Positions 30,571-39,161 of a DNA stretch of 57,475 nt are shown one piece after another. The stretch's first letter is position 1; each line of letters begins with the position of its first letter. The stretch spans positions 1-57,475 of the forward strand of contig NZ_JACSWA010000352.1 of NCBI RefSeq assembly GCF_016888125.1, written 5' to 3'. The position numbers and the translations under genes are program-made. The notes below the pieces were generated by a model. The model worked only from the letters and a program-made list of their open reading frames with translations, had not been told where the DNA came from and ran no database searches. Source of the stretch: Spirulina sp. CCY15215. Its GTDB lineage: Bacteria; Cyanobacteriota; Cyanobacteriia; Cyanobacteriales; Spirulinaceae.

Positions 30571-31860
30571 TTACCTCAGATAATTGGCTTTTTCTTGATT
30601 TCCAACAAGATGAGTCCATGAATAATTACAGAGAAAACCAGCACAAGTTTGCATTCTCCCACTTTGATAATAGTCTCCCTCGCGAACTTCAACAAAAGCT
30701 GCTGCTTCTACCCAATCAACGATCGCTGCATCGAGTTTAATGCCTATGGAGATCGAATAACATCCCATCTCAATGGGAAGATTGAGAATTTGACAGCGAA
30801 AACATCCCGATCCTTGCACGGATTCTATATCTTTACGCACAATATTCGTACCTAAATAAAGAAAGGGAGAAAGATCGAGGTAATTGATTCTTACCACAAC
30901 TTCTATATTTTGATATAGTTTATTTTCTTGGCATTCATAATTAATGTTTAAAGTTGCATCTTCTCCGGTTATCCAATAACCGCTAGAGAGATTGCTTTGA
31001 GTTCCAAAACGAATGGAAGTTGCCAATACATCACCGCTTCCCTGACGATCGCTGCGATCGCGTAGTTGAATTGAAACTGCTTGTTGTTGTAGATCGCTAA
31101 GATAGGTATCAACTACTTTTTTAGCATCTCCTTGAGCTTTAATTTGACCGTCTTGTAACAAAATTCCGCGATTGCACAAATTTTTGATCGTGGTCATATT
31201 ATGGCTGACAAAAAGCACTGTTCTGCCTTCTTCCGTCACGGATTCCATTTTTCCCAAACATTTCTTTTGAAATTTAACATCTCCTACGGCTAAAACTTCA
31301 TCAATGACTAAGATTTCTGGTGCGAGATGTGCAGCAATGGCAAAGGCAAGACGCACGTACATTCCTGAAGAATAGCGTTTTACGGGAGTATCTAAAAAGC
31401 GTTCGATCTCCGCAAAAGCAACAATTTCATCGAACTGTTTTCTAATTTCAAACTTGCTCATCCCCAAAATTGAACCGTTGAGATAAATATTTTCTCTTCC
31501 CGTTAATTCGGGGTGAAAACCTGTTCCCACTTCTAATAAACTGGCAACTCTTCCTTGTAAGTGAATACGTCCAGTTGTTGGTGCAGTAATGCGACCGAGA
31601 AGTTTGAGTAAGGTTGATTTTCCCGCTCCATTCCGTCCAATAATGCCGACGCGATCGCCTTGTTTAACTTGAAAAGAAATATCTTTTAATGCCCAAAATT
31701 CCTCTTGATTTCTGTGTTTATTTTTACCTGTAAATAACTGTCGTTGCCAATTTTTGATTTGATTGGCGATCGCATAGCGCAATAAGTGACTATCCTGTTG
31801 TTGATGGCCGATGATATACTTTTTTCCTAGGTTTTCGGTTTTAATGGCAAACTGAGACAT
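30571..31860 (-). CDS. polysaccharide ABC transporter ATP-binding protein (Wzt-like)
   Basis: A 429-residue ATPase of the O-antigen/teichoic-acid exporter type. Walker A is G-R-N-G-A-G-K-S-T near residue 76, the signature is Y-S-S-G-M near 165, and Walker B is I-L-V-I-D-E-V-L-A-V-G-D near 185. The last ~160 residues form a beta-rich extension like the Wzt C-terminal carbohydrate-binding domain (GYWITGEDATLNINYE... CYSISIGIKLD). The partner permease (Wzm) would be expected next to it but is absent from the window. ATG 31860 is preferred over TTG 31866. It is the first gene of the cluster, so its promoter should lie upstream of 31866. Confidence 0.9.
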   Translation of the reverse strand: MSQFAIKTENLGKKYIIGHQQQDSHLLRYAIANQIKNWQRQLFTGKNKHRNQEEFWALKDISFQVKQGDRVGIIGRNGAGKSTLLKLLGRITAPTTGRIHLQGRVASLLEVGTGFHPELTGRENIYLNGSILGMSKFEIRKQFDEIVAFAEIERFLDTPVKRYSSGMYVRLAFAIAAHLAPEILVIDEVLAVGDVKFQKKCLGKMESVTEEGRTVLFVSHNMTTIKNLCNRGILLQDGQIKAQGDAKKVVDTYLSDLQQQAVSIQLRDRSDRQGSGDVLATSIRFGTQSNLSSGYWITGEDATLNINYECQENKLYQNIEVVVRINYLDLSPFLYLGTNIVRKDIESVQGSGCFRCQILNLPIEMGCYSISIGIKLDAAIVDWVEAAAFVEVREGDYYQSGRMQTCAGFLCNYSWTHLVGNQEKANYLR

Positions 31861-31895
31861 AAGCAATTATTCTGTTTTAACGGCGATCGCGTTTC

Positions 31896-32477
31896 TTAAG
31901 AGCCGTTACTGTTACTATTATTCATCAACCAGGGACGCAAGAACAGAAAACCTGCACTAAATGCCGTCAGAACCATTAAAGCGATCGCGATCGCCAATAA
32001 CCAGCCGCTAATATCTCCAGAACTATCGAGAAGGCTCAAACGACGGTTTTTAGAAGGCTCTTCTACCTCGATCACATACTCTTCATCCCGATCCATATCT
32101 TCAAAAGCAGGCTCGGGAGAGAGAGGAGAATTTAAAGGAGGAGGGGGTGCGGGTTTTCCTTCTGAAGGAAAATCCGCGATCGCGGCTTTCTCTAACCTTA
32201 AAACAGAAGGATTGGCTTCGTTAGCGTTACCCTGTACTTGTTGAAATGCTTGCACGCATTGGGTAATTTTAGCCAACTCCTGTCGCATCAGTTTGTTATC
32301 ATTGGTTAACTGATGATTTTGTACCTTTACCGCCTCTAGTTCGCTTTTTGTTGTCTGTAGTTCTTTCGCCAATTCTCGATAGACGCTAATGGGAACCGCA
32401 GGGCGATAGTTTTGCTTCCCTTCAGTTGCTTTCCCATTGTCCTGATCTTTCTGATTTTCTTGTTGATATTTAAACAT
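31896..32477 (-). CDS. coiled-coil protein with C-terminal membrane anchor, unknown function
   Basis: A 193-residue protein. A hydrophilic N-terminus leads into a coiled coil at about residues 32-85 (ELAKELQTTKSELEAVKVQNHQL...), then a Pro/acidic linker (APPPPLNSPLSPEPAFEDMDRDEEYVIEVEEP), and one transmembrane helix near residues 160-183 (WLLAIAIALMVLTAFSAGFLFL) with a short Asn/Ser tail. The single-pass topology with a long coiled coil could scaffold a membrane complex. It lies between ftsZ and the ABC gene, and either link is possible. I do not recognise the family. Confidence 0.7.
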   Translation of the reverse strand: MFKYQQENQKDQDNGKATEGKQNYRPAVPISVYRELAKELQTTKSELEAVKVQNHQLTNDNKLMRQELAKITQCVQAFQQVQGNANEANPSVLRLEKAAIADFPSEGKPAPPPPLNSPLSPEPAFEDMDRDEEYVIEVEEPSKNRRLSLLDSSGDISGWLLAIAIALMVLTAFSAGFLFLRPWLMNNSNSNGS

Positions 32478-32778
32478 TCTCGCTTTGCAATAACATCAAT
32501 AAGGCAACAATTCAGCGTTATTGTCGGGGTGAGAGGGAGAAAAACCGGAGATAAAGCTGCCAAATATTCATCATAAATCAATCCTTTGGATTGCTAAAGT
32601 TATTGCTACAAAACCTTAATTTTTGATTTTAAGATCAACTTTTTTGATTTAACCGTTAGCAGATTGCAGCAAGGTAAAAAAGACATCGCAGAAACCGTTC
32701 CCGCACCATTCCTAGAGGGAACTTTAAGGTAGAGGAAACATCGTCTTTAACCTGTTTTCTATTCCCTCCCTCTCCGCA
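32478..32778. other. intergenic region downstream of ftsZ
   Basis: About 300 bases, A/T-rich in the middle. A small hairpin CAATCC-TTT-GGATTG lies near 32579-32594, without a T tract. It should hold the promoter of the coiled-coil gene and perhaps of the polysaccharide operon. I see no RNA gene. Confidence 0.4.
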
Positions 32779-34002
32779 TTATTTCCGAGGAAAGCGACGA
32801 CGTTGGAGAAAATCGGGGATATCCAAACCATTGCCCAAGTCTTGGGGGCTAGGAATGGGAGGAGAAGGCGGTGCGGGACGGGGCTGCATCGTGTTGGAGG
32901 GGGGAGCCGGACGACGGGATTTCTGCGCCGTTGCGGGGGCATAAAGGGAGGGAGAAGCCCCAGTAGCACTGCCCGAGAATCCCGTGGCGATCGCGGTAAT
33001 TTTAATTTCTCCTTCCATCGTGTCATCGATCACGGCACCAAAAATAATATTGGCATCGGGATCGACGACTTCATAAATGGTTTCGGCGGCAATATTGACC
33101 TCGTGGAGGGTGAGATCGGGACCTCCCGTAATGTTAAAGACGACCCCTTTGGCCCCTTCGATGGAAGATTCTAGGAGAGGGGAAGAAATCGCCATTTGAG
33201 CAGCTTCTCGGGCGCGAGATTTGCCCGTTCCCTCACCAATACCCATCAATGCCGATCCCGCATCTGCCATCACCGCCCGCACATCGGCAAAATCCACATT
33301 CACCAGCCCAGGGATGACAATAATATCGGAGATTCCCTGTACCCCTTGCCGCAGAATATCATCGGCAATAATGAAGGCTTGTTGAACAGGAATTTCCGCA
33401 GAAATGACGGAAAGGAGTTTGTTATTAGGAATAACAATAAGGGTATCAACACAGCTTTGCAGCCCAGCAATACCTTCCTCGGCTTGGTTCATGCGGCGAC
33501 GACCTTCAAAAGTGAAAGGCCGGGTAACAATACCAACCGTTAAACACCCTAATTCTTTAGCCGTTTCGGCCACAATGGGAGAAGCTCCAGTTCCCGTACC
33601 GCCCCCCATGCCCGAGGTGATGAAGACCAGATCGGTTCCTTCGAGGGCGCTAGCAATTTCGTCGCGAGACTCCTCCGCAGCTTTTTGACCGATCGCCGGG
33701 TTTCCGCCCGCCCCGAGTCCTCGGGTCAATTTCTGCCCGATTTGTAAGCGATTTTCGGCGGGAGTAAGTTCGAGGGCTTGGGCATCGGTGTTAATTGTCC
33801 AAAATTCTATGCCGCTAATTCCACTATCGATCATGCGCTTGACGGCATTGCACCCGCCGCCGCCTACGCCAATCACTTTGATTTTTGCTGCATTGCTCGG
33901 CACGATGTTATTTCTCCCTGGGGTTTCTTGAGGAAGGCTTAAATAGTCGTTGCTGGGGGGAAGAGATGTCCCGATATGATTAAAAGGTAAGTTGCTCGCC
34001 AC
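32779..34002 (-). CDS. ftsZ: cell division protein FtsZ
   Basis: The tubulin-like GTPase that forms the Z ring. Visible are [17 protein letters not shown] near residue 42, the GTP-binding G-G-G-T-G-T-G motif near 132, and the T7-loop region with N-V-D-F-A-D-V near 235. The C-terminal linker is Pro/Ser-rich and ends in the conserved tail [11 protein letters not shown], which binds FtsA/ZipN/SepF-type partners. The start is GTG 34002, and the ~40-residue N-terminal extension before the GTPase core is usual in cyanobacteria. Neither ftsQ nor other dcw genes are adjacent. A possible -10 element (TATAAA on the minus strand) lies at 34040-34045. Confidence 0.97.
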   Translation of the reverse strand: MASNLPFNHIGTSLPPSNDYLSLPQETPGRNNIVPSNAAKIKVIGVGGGGCNAVKRMIDSGISGIEFWTINTDAQALELTPAENRLQIGQKLTRGLGAGGNPAIGQKAAEESRDEIASALEGTDLVFITSGMGGGTGTGASPIVAETAKELGCLTVGIVTRPFTFEGRRRMNQAEEGIAGLQSCVDTLIVIPNNKLLSVISAEIPVQQAFIIADDILRQGVQGISDIIVIPGLVNVDFADVRAVMADAGSALMGIGEGTGKSRAREAAQMAISSPLLESSIEGAKGVVFNITGGPDLTLHEVNIAAETIYEVVDPDANIIFGAVIDDTMEGEIKITAIATGFSGSATGASPSLYAPATAQKSRRPAPPSNTMQPRPAPPSPPIPSPQDLGNGLDIPDFLQRRRFPRK

Positions 34003-34224
34003 GATTACGGAACGGTGAGTGAATTGGATGGATACTGTCTTTATAGTAAGCCTTAGTTTACCGAATATCGCCAGAGACAGATCGCAATTTTCAGATTTTT
34101 TGTTAAAAGGGAGGGAAAAAGGGGCAATCCTGTCGGGCGATCGCGGCGGTGGAGGTGCTTCTCTACCCCTCTAAAATATATGGTCTGAGGATTAAAGGGT
34201 ACTGGTGATGTTGCGATTCTGAAG

Positions 34225-34230
34225 TATAAT
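34225..34230 (+). promoter_or_regulatory. putative -10 element of the DUF29 gene
   Basis: A perfect TATAAT, 26 bases before the ATG at 34257. No good -35 is seen at the right distance. Confidence 0.4.
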
Positions 34231-34256
34231 ACTGGCTAGATCAGAGTTTTTTCACA

Positions 34257-34760
34257 ATGACTCAAGAATTAGTGGATTTAAGAACGGCAATTTTAGAGGG
34301 TCGTTATGACGAGGCTTTAGTCATTGTTGACGATCTGGAGTTTATGTCGCGAAAATCAATCGTTCTGAATCTGGAATCATATTTGACGAAAATCTTAATA
34401 CATTTAATCAAAAATCAGGTTGAGCAGCGTTTAACAAATTCTTGGGCTGTATCGATTCGAGAGTCCACGATGCAAATCAAAAAAATAAATTTAAGGGATA
34501 ATCGGAAATCATATTATCTCAAATACGAGGAGTGGAATGAGCTTTTAGATGATGTTTTTGACACGGCGATAGATCGAGCAAGTTTAGAAATATCTGAGGG
34601 GATTTACGATCCGGAACAATTATCTGAAATGATATCTCAACCTTTAATATTTACTGTGGCCAAATCTTTGATTTTGTTGACTTACAATCAAGAGAATATT
34701 AAAGATGCAATTAATCAAGAGTTGGGGAAATTACCAGGAGGGGAAAAATGGAAAAATTAG
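34257..34760 (+). CDS. DUF29-like protein
   Basis: A 167-residue, mainly helical, charged protein. The opening MTQELVDLRTAILEGRYDEALVIVDDLEFMSRKSIVLNLESYLTKILIHLIKNQ is the DUF29 pattern, a family common in cyanobacteria and of unknown function. There are no membrane segments. It lies 70 bases upstream of the RND pump gene on the same strand, though nothing links the two functionally. A TATAAT box lies just upstream. Confidence 0.7.
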   Translation: MTQELVDLRTAILEGRYDEALVIVDDLEFMSRKSIVLNLESYLTKILIHLIKNQVEQRLTNSWAVSIRESTMQIKKINLRDNRKSYYLKYEEWNELLDDVFDTAIDRASLEISEGIYDPEQLSEMISQPLIFTVAKSLILLTYNQENIKDAINQELGKLPGGEKWKN

Positions 34761-34829
34761 AATTATAAATCACATTAGTTCAACTTGCTTTAGAGCGATA
34801 ACTTAGAATTAAAAATCAGGTAAATTACC

Positions 34830-37800
34830 ATGTTGGACGAATCTCCCTCTAAATTTATTCCCTCTTCCCTTAAACCCTCGCGCAAAAAAGTTTTGGGGGC
34901 ATCCATCAGCGCGATCGCCATTCGCCGTCATATTGGCACTTTGATGCTGGCGATCGCCTTAATTGTGATCGGTCTTTTCTTCATCTCTCGCTTACAAGTC
35001 GATCTCCTTCCGGCCATAACTTATCCTCGCATTGGCTTGCGTGCGGACGCAGCAGGTATCTCTCCCCAAGTGGCCGTAGAGGAGGTCACAAAGCCCTTAG
35101 AAGAGGCTCTCAGCGCCACGGAAGGGGTCGTACAAATCTTTTCTCAAACTCGCGAAGGTCGCATCAGTATCGACCTTTTTTTTGAACCGGGAGGGGATAT
35201 CGACCAGGCTTTAAATGATGCGACAGCAACCCTCAACCGCGCCCGCGATCGCCTTCCTGATATTATTGAAGAACCGCGCTTATTCAAATTTGACCCTTCT
35301 CAACTTCCCATTTATGAATTTGCCCTAGAATCTTCCCTTTTATCAGATGTCGAATTAAGAACTTTCGCCGATGAAGAATTCAGCCGAGAATTAGGAATTA
35401 TTCCAGGAGTTTCGGGAGTCGATGTTTCGGGAGGACTGCAAGAAGAAATTCGCATCAATATCGATCTCAACCGTTTACAAGCCCTGGGGGTGAGTTTACA
35501 AAATGTTTTAGATGCGCTACAAGAACGCAATCAAGACATTGCTGGAGGACGGTTAGAAGGAGAAGCAGGAGAACCTTTAACGCGGACAGTAGGACGGTTT
35601 CACAGTATTCAAGAACTGCGAGATTTATCCTTAGAAATTGAGAATAATTCCGATACAATTTTAGGACAGCGACGCATTTATTTACGCGATGTTGCTGAAA
35701 TTATTGATGGCAGTGAAGATCGACGAGTTTTTGTCACCTTAAACGGAAAACCAGCCGTTAAAGTGAGCATCCAAAAACAACCGGATGCTAACACAATTGA
35801 AGTCGTTAAAAATGTTAAGAATCGTATTAAATTCTTACAAGAAGCGGGAGTCATTCCAGCAGAAATGGAAATGATTACAACTTTAGATGAATCTCGCTTT
35901 ATTCAAAATTCTATTCGTAATGTCGTCCAAGCGGGATTAACGGGGACAATTTTGGCCGCGATCGCAGTATTTGTCTTTTTAGGATCTCTCAGGCAAACTT
36001 TAATTATCGTTGCTGCAATTCCCCTAGCAACCCTTACAGCCATTGTTTTAATGAAACTCTTTGGTTTATCAATTAATGTCTTTAGTTTGGGAGGATTAGC
36101 ATTAGGAGTGGGGATTGTTGTTGATAATTCCATTGTCATGTTAGAAAATATTGCCGATGGCTTAGGGATAGATGAAGAAAGAGAAAGAAATATTTATATT
36201 TCTTCGCCAGATGTAATTGAAATGGCACAAGTTAAGGCACAACAAGTAGAATCTGCTTTAATTGCTTCAACTTTAACTAATTTAGTGGCAGTTTTACCTT
36301 TTTTACTGATTGGTGGATTTATTTCTCTCCTCTTTAATGAATTAATTTTAACCATTAGTTTTGCCGTTGCAGCCTCTTTGCTTTTAGCCCTAACTCTCGT
36401 TCCGATGTTAGCTTCTCGTTTACTCGCTATTCCTGCCAAAAGTGGTATTAACAAGTTTTGGTTTTTCCGCCAATTTAACCGCCAATTTTCCGGTTTGCAA
36501 ATCAACTATACTCGCTTACTTTCTCAAGTTATTCGTTTTCGCATTCTCGCCATTCTTTTAGCTTTTCTTCTCTTGGGTGGAGGAAGTTGGTGGATGCAAG
36601 ATCGAATTCCTCGGGAAATTCTGCCTCCTATTAATACCGGACAAGCACAATTAATCGCTCAATTCCCTCCTGGAACGACTTTAGAAGCGAATAAAGAGGT
36701 AATGGATGCTACGGATCAAATTCTCAAGGAACAGCCGGAAACTGACTATATTTTTACAACGGTGGGAGGGTTTTTATTTGGGAATTTGACTATTTCTAAC
36801 TTACTGAGAAGTTCGAGTACAATTACGGTTAAACCTGAAACTAATCTACCTGCATTTATTGCAAAAGTCAGCAAGGAGTTTCAAAGATTAAATTTGGTCA
36901 ATACTCGCTTGCGTTTAGTTCCCGAAAGAGTTCGGGGAATTATCCTCTCCAATTCTCCTATTTTTCGAGCCGATCTGGATATTATGCTCCAAGGAAGTGA
37001 TGAAGAAATGTTAAAGCAAGTCGGAGACAAAGTTTTAAAAATATTGGATGAGAATGCAAAATTAGCGCGTTTTAGTCCCGATGCTGATGCACCTCAACCT
37101 GAAGTTCGCATTATTCCACAATGGGAAAGATTAGCCAGTTTAGGACTGAATACGGAGAATGTCGGAGATACTATTCAAACGGCTATTCAAGGAACAGTTT
37201 CAACGCAACTACAACGGGGCGATCGCCTCATCGATATTCGGGTACAATTAGGAGAAGAATATCGTCAGCGCACTGCCCAATTAATGCAAATTCCTCTTTT
37301 TACTAATAATAATCGCCCAGTGCGTTTAGAAGATGTTGTGACGTTAGAAGAGGGAGATGCACCCGCAGAAATTCAAAGAATTAATCAGCGTCAGGTGTTT
37401 ATTATCGCAGGAAATTTGAATGAAGGTGCAAGTTTAAGTGGTGCTTTGGCAGAGGTTAGCACAATTTTAGATACGGTTGAGTTACCTTCAGGGGTGCGTT
37501 TTTTACCCAGTACCACAGCAGAAAGTAATCAACAATTACAAGACTCATTAAAATTGTTAGGAGGACTAGCAATCTTTTTGGTTTTTGTCGTTATGGCAGT
37601 TCAGTATAATTCCCTAATCGATCCTTTTGTGATTATTTTAACTGTTCCTCTTGCCCTAGCTGGGGGTATTTTAGGATTGTATATTACGCAAACTGCGATC
37701 GGAGCAACAGTGTTAGTAGGGGCAGTTCTCTTAGTGGGAATTGTTGTTAATAATGCGATTATTATGGTAGAATTGGCCAATCAGATTCGCACAGAATACG

Positions 37801-38054
37801 AATGCGATCGCGCTACGGCAATGTTAAAAGCTGCACCCCAAAGATTGCGTCCCATTTTGATGACGACAATTACTACAGTATTGGGATTATTTCCTTTAGC
37901 ATTAGGATTAGGAGAAGGTTCTGAATTTTTACAACCCTTGGGAATTGTTGTCTTTTCTGGTCTATCCGTTGCAACAGTGTTAACGCTGTTTATTATTCCC
38001 TGTTTCTATGTTTTATTACATCCCTCTCAATCTGCTTCACTGTATAAGCCTTGA
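34830..38054 (+). CDS. RND efflux transporter permease, AcrB/HAE1-like
   Basis: A 1074-residue inner-membrane proton-driven exporter with two repeats of the RND fold. Visible are the N-terminal TM1 (GTLMLAIALIVIGLFFISRLQVDLLPAITYP), the periplasmic porter region (TKPLEEALSATEGV), TM4 with the proton-relay acid pattern G-V-G-I-V-V-D-N-S near residue 426, and the second-half equivalent V-G-I-V-V-N-N-A-I near residue 970. The second-half acid/polar pattern is V-N-N rather than V-D-N, usual for the C-terminal repeat. The C-terminus is short. The membrane-fusion and outer-membrane partners are not adjacent. The substrate is unknown. Confidence 0.93.
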   Translation: MLDESPSKFIPSSLKPSRKKVLGASISAIAIRRHIGTLMLAIALIVIGLFFISRLQVDLLPAITYPRIGLRADAAGISPQVAVEEVTKPLEEALSATEGVVQIFSQTREGRISIDLFFEPGGDIDQALNDATATLNRARDRLPDIIEEPRLFKFDPSQLPIYEFALESSLLSDVELRTFADEEFSRELGIIPGVSGVDVSGGLQEEIRINIDLNRLQALGVSLQNVLDALQERNQDIAGGRLEGEAGEPLTRTVGRFHSIQELRDLSLEIENNSDTILGQRRIYLRDVAEIIDGSEDRRVFVTLNGKPAVKVSIQKQPDANTIEVVKNVKNRIKFLQEAGVIPAEMEMITTLDESRFIQNSIRNVVQAGLTGTILAAIAVFVFLGSLRQTLIIVAAIPLATLTAIVLMKLFGLSINVFSLGGLALGVGIVVDNSIVMLENIADGLGIDEERERNIYISSPDVIEMAQVKAQQVESALIASTLTNLVAVLPFLLIGGFISLLFNELILTISFAVAASLLLALTLVPMLASRLLAIPAKSGINKFWFFRQFNRQFSGLQINYTRLLSQVIRFRILAILLAFLLLGGGSWWMQDRIPREILPPINTGQAQLIAQFPPGTTLEANKEVMDATDQILKEQPETDYIFTTVGGFLFGNLTISNLLRSSSTITVKPETNLPAFIAKVSKEFQRLNLVNTRLRLVPERVRGIILSNSPIFRADLDIMLQGSDEEMLKQVGDKVLKILDENAKLARFSPDADAPQPEVRIIPQWERLASLGLNTENVGDTIQTAIQGTVSTQLQRGDRLIDIRVQLGEEYRQRTAQLMQIPLFTNNNRPVRLEDVVTLEEGDAPAEIQRINQRQVFIIAGNLNEGASLSGALAEVSTILDTVELPSGVRFLPSTTAESNQQLQDSLKLLGGLAIFLVFVVMAVQYNSLIDPFVIILTVPLALAGGILGLYITQTAIGATVLVGAVLLVGIVVNNAIIMVELANQIRTEYECDRATAMLKAAPQRLRPILMTTITTVLGLFPLALGLGEGSEFLQPLGIVVFSGLSVATVLTLFIIPCFYVLLHPSQSASLYKP

Positions 38055-38138
38055 TGATATATTCCTAAACCATCCTTGGTTATAGCTATCTTTGGGATCG
38101 GTGAGAGCTAGCCAAAATCCTGTATCAGCGATTATCAT
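38037..38138 (-). pseudogene. truncated vapC (PIN-domain toxin), N-terminal fragment
   Basis: A minus-strand frame starts ATG at 38138 and reads M-I-I-A-D-T-G-F-W-L-A-L-T-D-P-K-D-S-Y-N, the typical first strand and helix of PIN-domain VapC toxins, with the catalytic Asp at position 5. After about 24 residues the likeness stops, and the frame ends at TGA 38037-38039 inside the 3' end of the RND gene. The other PIN acidic residues are missing, so it cannot be an active nuclease. Its start overlaps the end of the upstream antitoxin by 14 bases, the usual vapBC coupling. Confidence 0.75.
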
Positions 38139-38382
38139 ATTTTTTCGTTAATGTTTGAGCTAAGACTTCCTTATAAGTTGTAGATAAGTTTTCCTCAACA
38201 GCACAACAGTCAATAAATCCGATTTCTTCCAATTGCTCATAGGTGCTTTTTTCAGAACTCTCCTGTTTTAGTTCGGGTTGAGGATAACGTTTTTTGAGTA
38301 ACTGAATGAAATCGATGAGAAGTGTTTGTGCTTCTTCTGGCAAGGTGTCAATATCTTGGCGTATTGTTTCAAATGCAATCAT
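38125..38382 (-). CDS. VapB-type antitoxin (DUF2281-like)
   Basis: An 85-residue protein. The N-terminus MIAFETIRQDIDTLPEEAQTLLIDFIQLLKKRYP matches the short helical domain of DUF2281-type antitoxins, and the C-terminal half is a charged tail that would wrap the toxin. Its stop overlaps the start of a truncated vapC by 14 bases (38125-38138). It is therefore an orphan antitoxin whose partner has been cut, and it may still bind DNA or neutralise a toxin encoded elsewhere. The start is ATG 38382. Confidence 0.7.
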   Translation of the reverse strand: MIAFETIRQDIDTLPEEAQTLLIDFIQLLKKRYPQPELKQESSEKSTYEQLEEIGFIDCCAVEENLSTTYKEVLAQTLTKKYDNR

Positions 38383-38487
38383 TTTTTTTTAAATAATTGA
38401 GTTACTCCACCATTATATTAGAAGTTTGTGAGCAAGTCAAGTCAATAGAGCGATCGCATTGCCTCTCTTTTCTCCATTAATCAAAAG

Positions 38488-38530
38488 CGATCGCATTGCG
38501 CTACAATGATAGTATTGCATTCAAATTGAG
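38488..38530 (+). promoter_or_regulatory. duplicated 43-bp upstream cassette, copy 1
   Basis: The segment from CGATCGCATTGCG through TACAATGATAGTATTG to AAATTGAG is 39 of 43 identical to 39162-39204, and both sit just before a gene start. TACAAT could be a -10 box, and CAAT...ATTG is a small dyad that could be an operator. Confidence 0.55.
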
Positions 38531-38537
38531 GGGAACA

Positions 38538-38969
38538 ATGACAGTAGAAATGCGCCAGAGAGTTATTCAGCTAGTCGATTGCTTGCCCCAAGAAAGTTTG
38601 CCCGAAGCGATCGCTTTTCTTGAATCTCTATCGACTAAAGCAAATCCGAGTGCAGTCAATGTACTATCGAATTCGGAAGAACTAGAGTTAATTAAAATTA
38701 TTCAATGTCGCCTTTCTGCGCGTGATCAAGAGAATTTTGACGATTTGCGAGAACGAAATGAATGGGGGGAGTTAACTGAATCAGAACATTGTAAGTTAAT
38801 TGAATATATCGAACAAATAGAAGATCGAGATGTAGAAAGAACGGAAGCATTAATGAAATTGGCCAAACTTCGTAATGTTAGTTTAGATAGTTTGCTAAAA
38901 GAATTTTGCGATCGCAATAAAGATTCTATTGGTGCATCTCAGTTTGGTAAAAATAGCGAGGTTTGGTAA
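38538..38969 (+). CDS. antitoxin-like protein with element-derived C-terminus
   Basis: A 143-residue protein. ATG 38538 follows a good ribosome-binding site (GAGGGG at 38528-38533). Residues 1-30 (VEMRQRVIQLVDCLPQESLPEAIAFLESL) resemble the DUF2281-type helical antitoxin domain. Residues ~60-130 are very acidic and helical (LSARDQENFDDLRERNEWGELTESEHCKLIEYIEQIEDRDVERTEALMKLAKLRNVSLDSLLKEF), a pattern of cyanobacterial small proteins often found next to toxin genes. The last 12 residues (G-A-S-Q-F-G-K-N-S-E-V-W) are encoded by a repeat element that inserted at 38931. No toxin follows. Confidence 0.65.
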   Translation: MTVEMRQRVIQLVDCLPQESLPEAIAFLESLSTKANPSAVNVLSNSEELELIKIIQCRLSARDQENFDDLRERNEWGELTESEHCKLIEYIEQIEDRDVERTEALMKLAKLRNVSLDSLLKEFCDRNKDSIGASQFGKNSEVW

Positions 38970-39137
38970 AAATAGCGAGGTTTGGTAAAAATAGCGAGGT
39001 TTGGTAAAAATAGCGAGCAAGATGCTCGCACTACCTCAATTCTCGAAATATTTCAAATATTGTAGTGGGAGCGTCTCGCTCCCTAGAATCTGAGTTATTC
39101 GAGGAAATTTTGTAAATTTGCAACTTTGAGATGCACC
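38931..39137. mobile_element. MITE/REPIN-like element, copy B
   Basis: A 207-bp element bounded by perfect 11-bp inverted repeats GGTGCATCTCA (38931-38941) and TGAGATGCACC (39127-39137). Inside are four exact 19-bp tandem repeats (38942-39017), hairpin GCGAGCA-AGA-TGCTCGC (39013-39029), CACTAC (39029-39034), an A/T-rich spacer, GTAGTG (39062-39067) and hairpin GGGAGCG-TCT-CGCTCCC (39067-39083). It encodes no protein and overlaps the 3' end of the antitoxin-like gene. Confidence 0.85.
38942..39017. repeat. four perfect 19-bp tandem repeats
   Basis: The unit GTTTGGTAAAAATAGCGAG is repeated four times without a mismatch, the last running into the first hairpin of element B. There are no spacers, so it is not CRISPR. 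Confidence 0.95.
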
Positions 39138-39161
39138 CGATTCTATTATTCATCTTTTCTA

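Noticed and set aside
18097-31860. Possible prophage or integrative element for the A/T-rich minus-strand block
   Set aside because: There is no integrase, structural phage gene, attachment repeat or tRNA. The contents are typical of a glycan biosynthesis locus.
32579-32594. Hairpin downstream of ftsZ considered as an intrinsic terminator
   Set aside because: The six-pair stem has no T tract on either side and lies well past the ftsZ stop.
38942-39017. Perfect short direct repeats resembling a CRISPR array
   Set aside because: The units are contiguous with no spacers and no cas genes are near. The same applies to 56253-56359.
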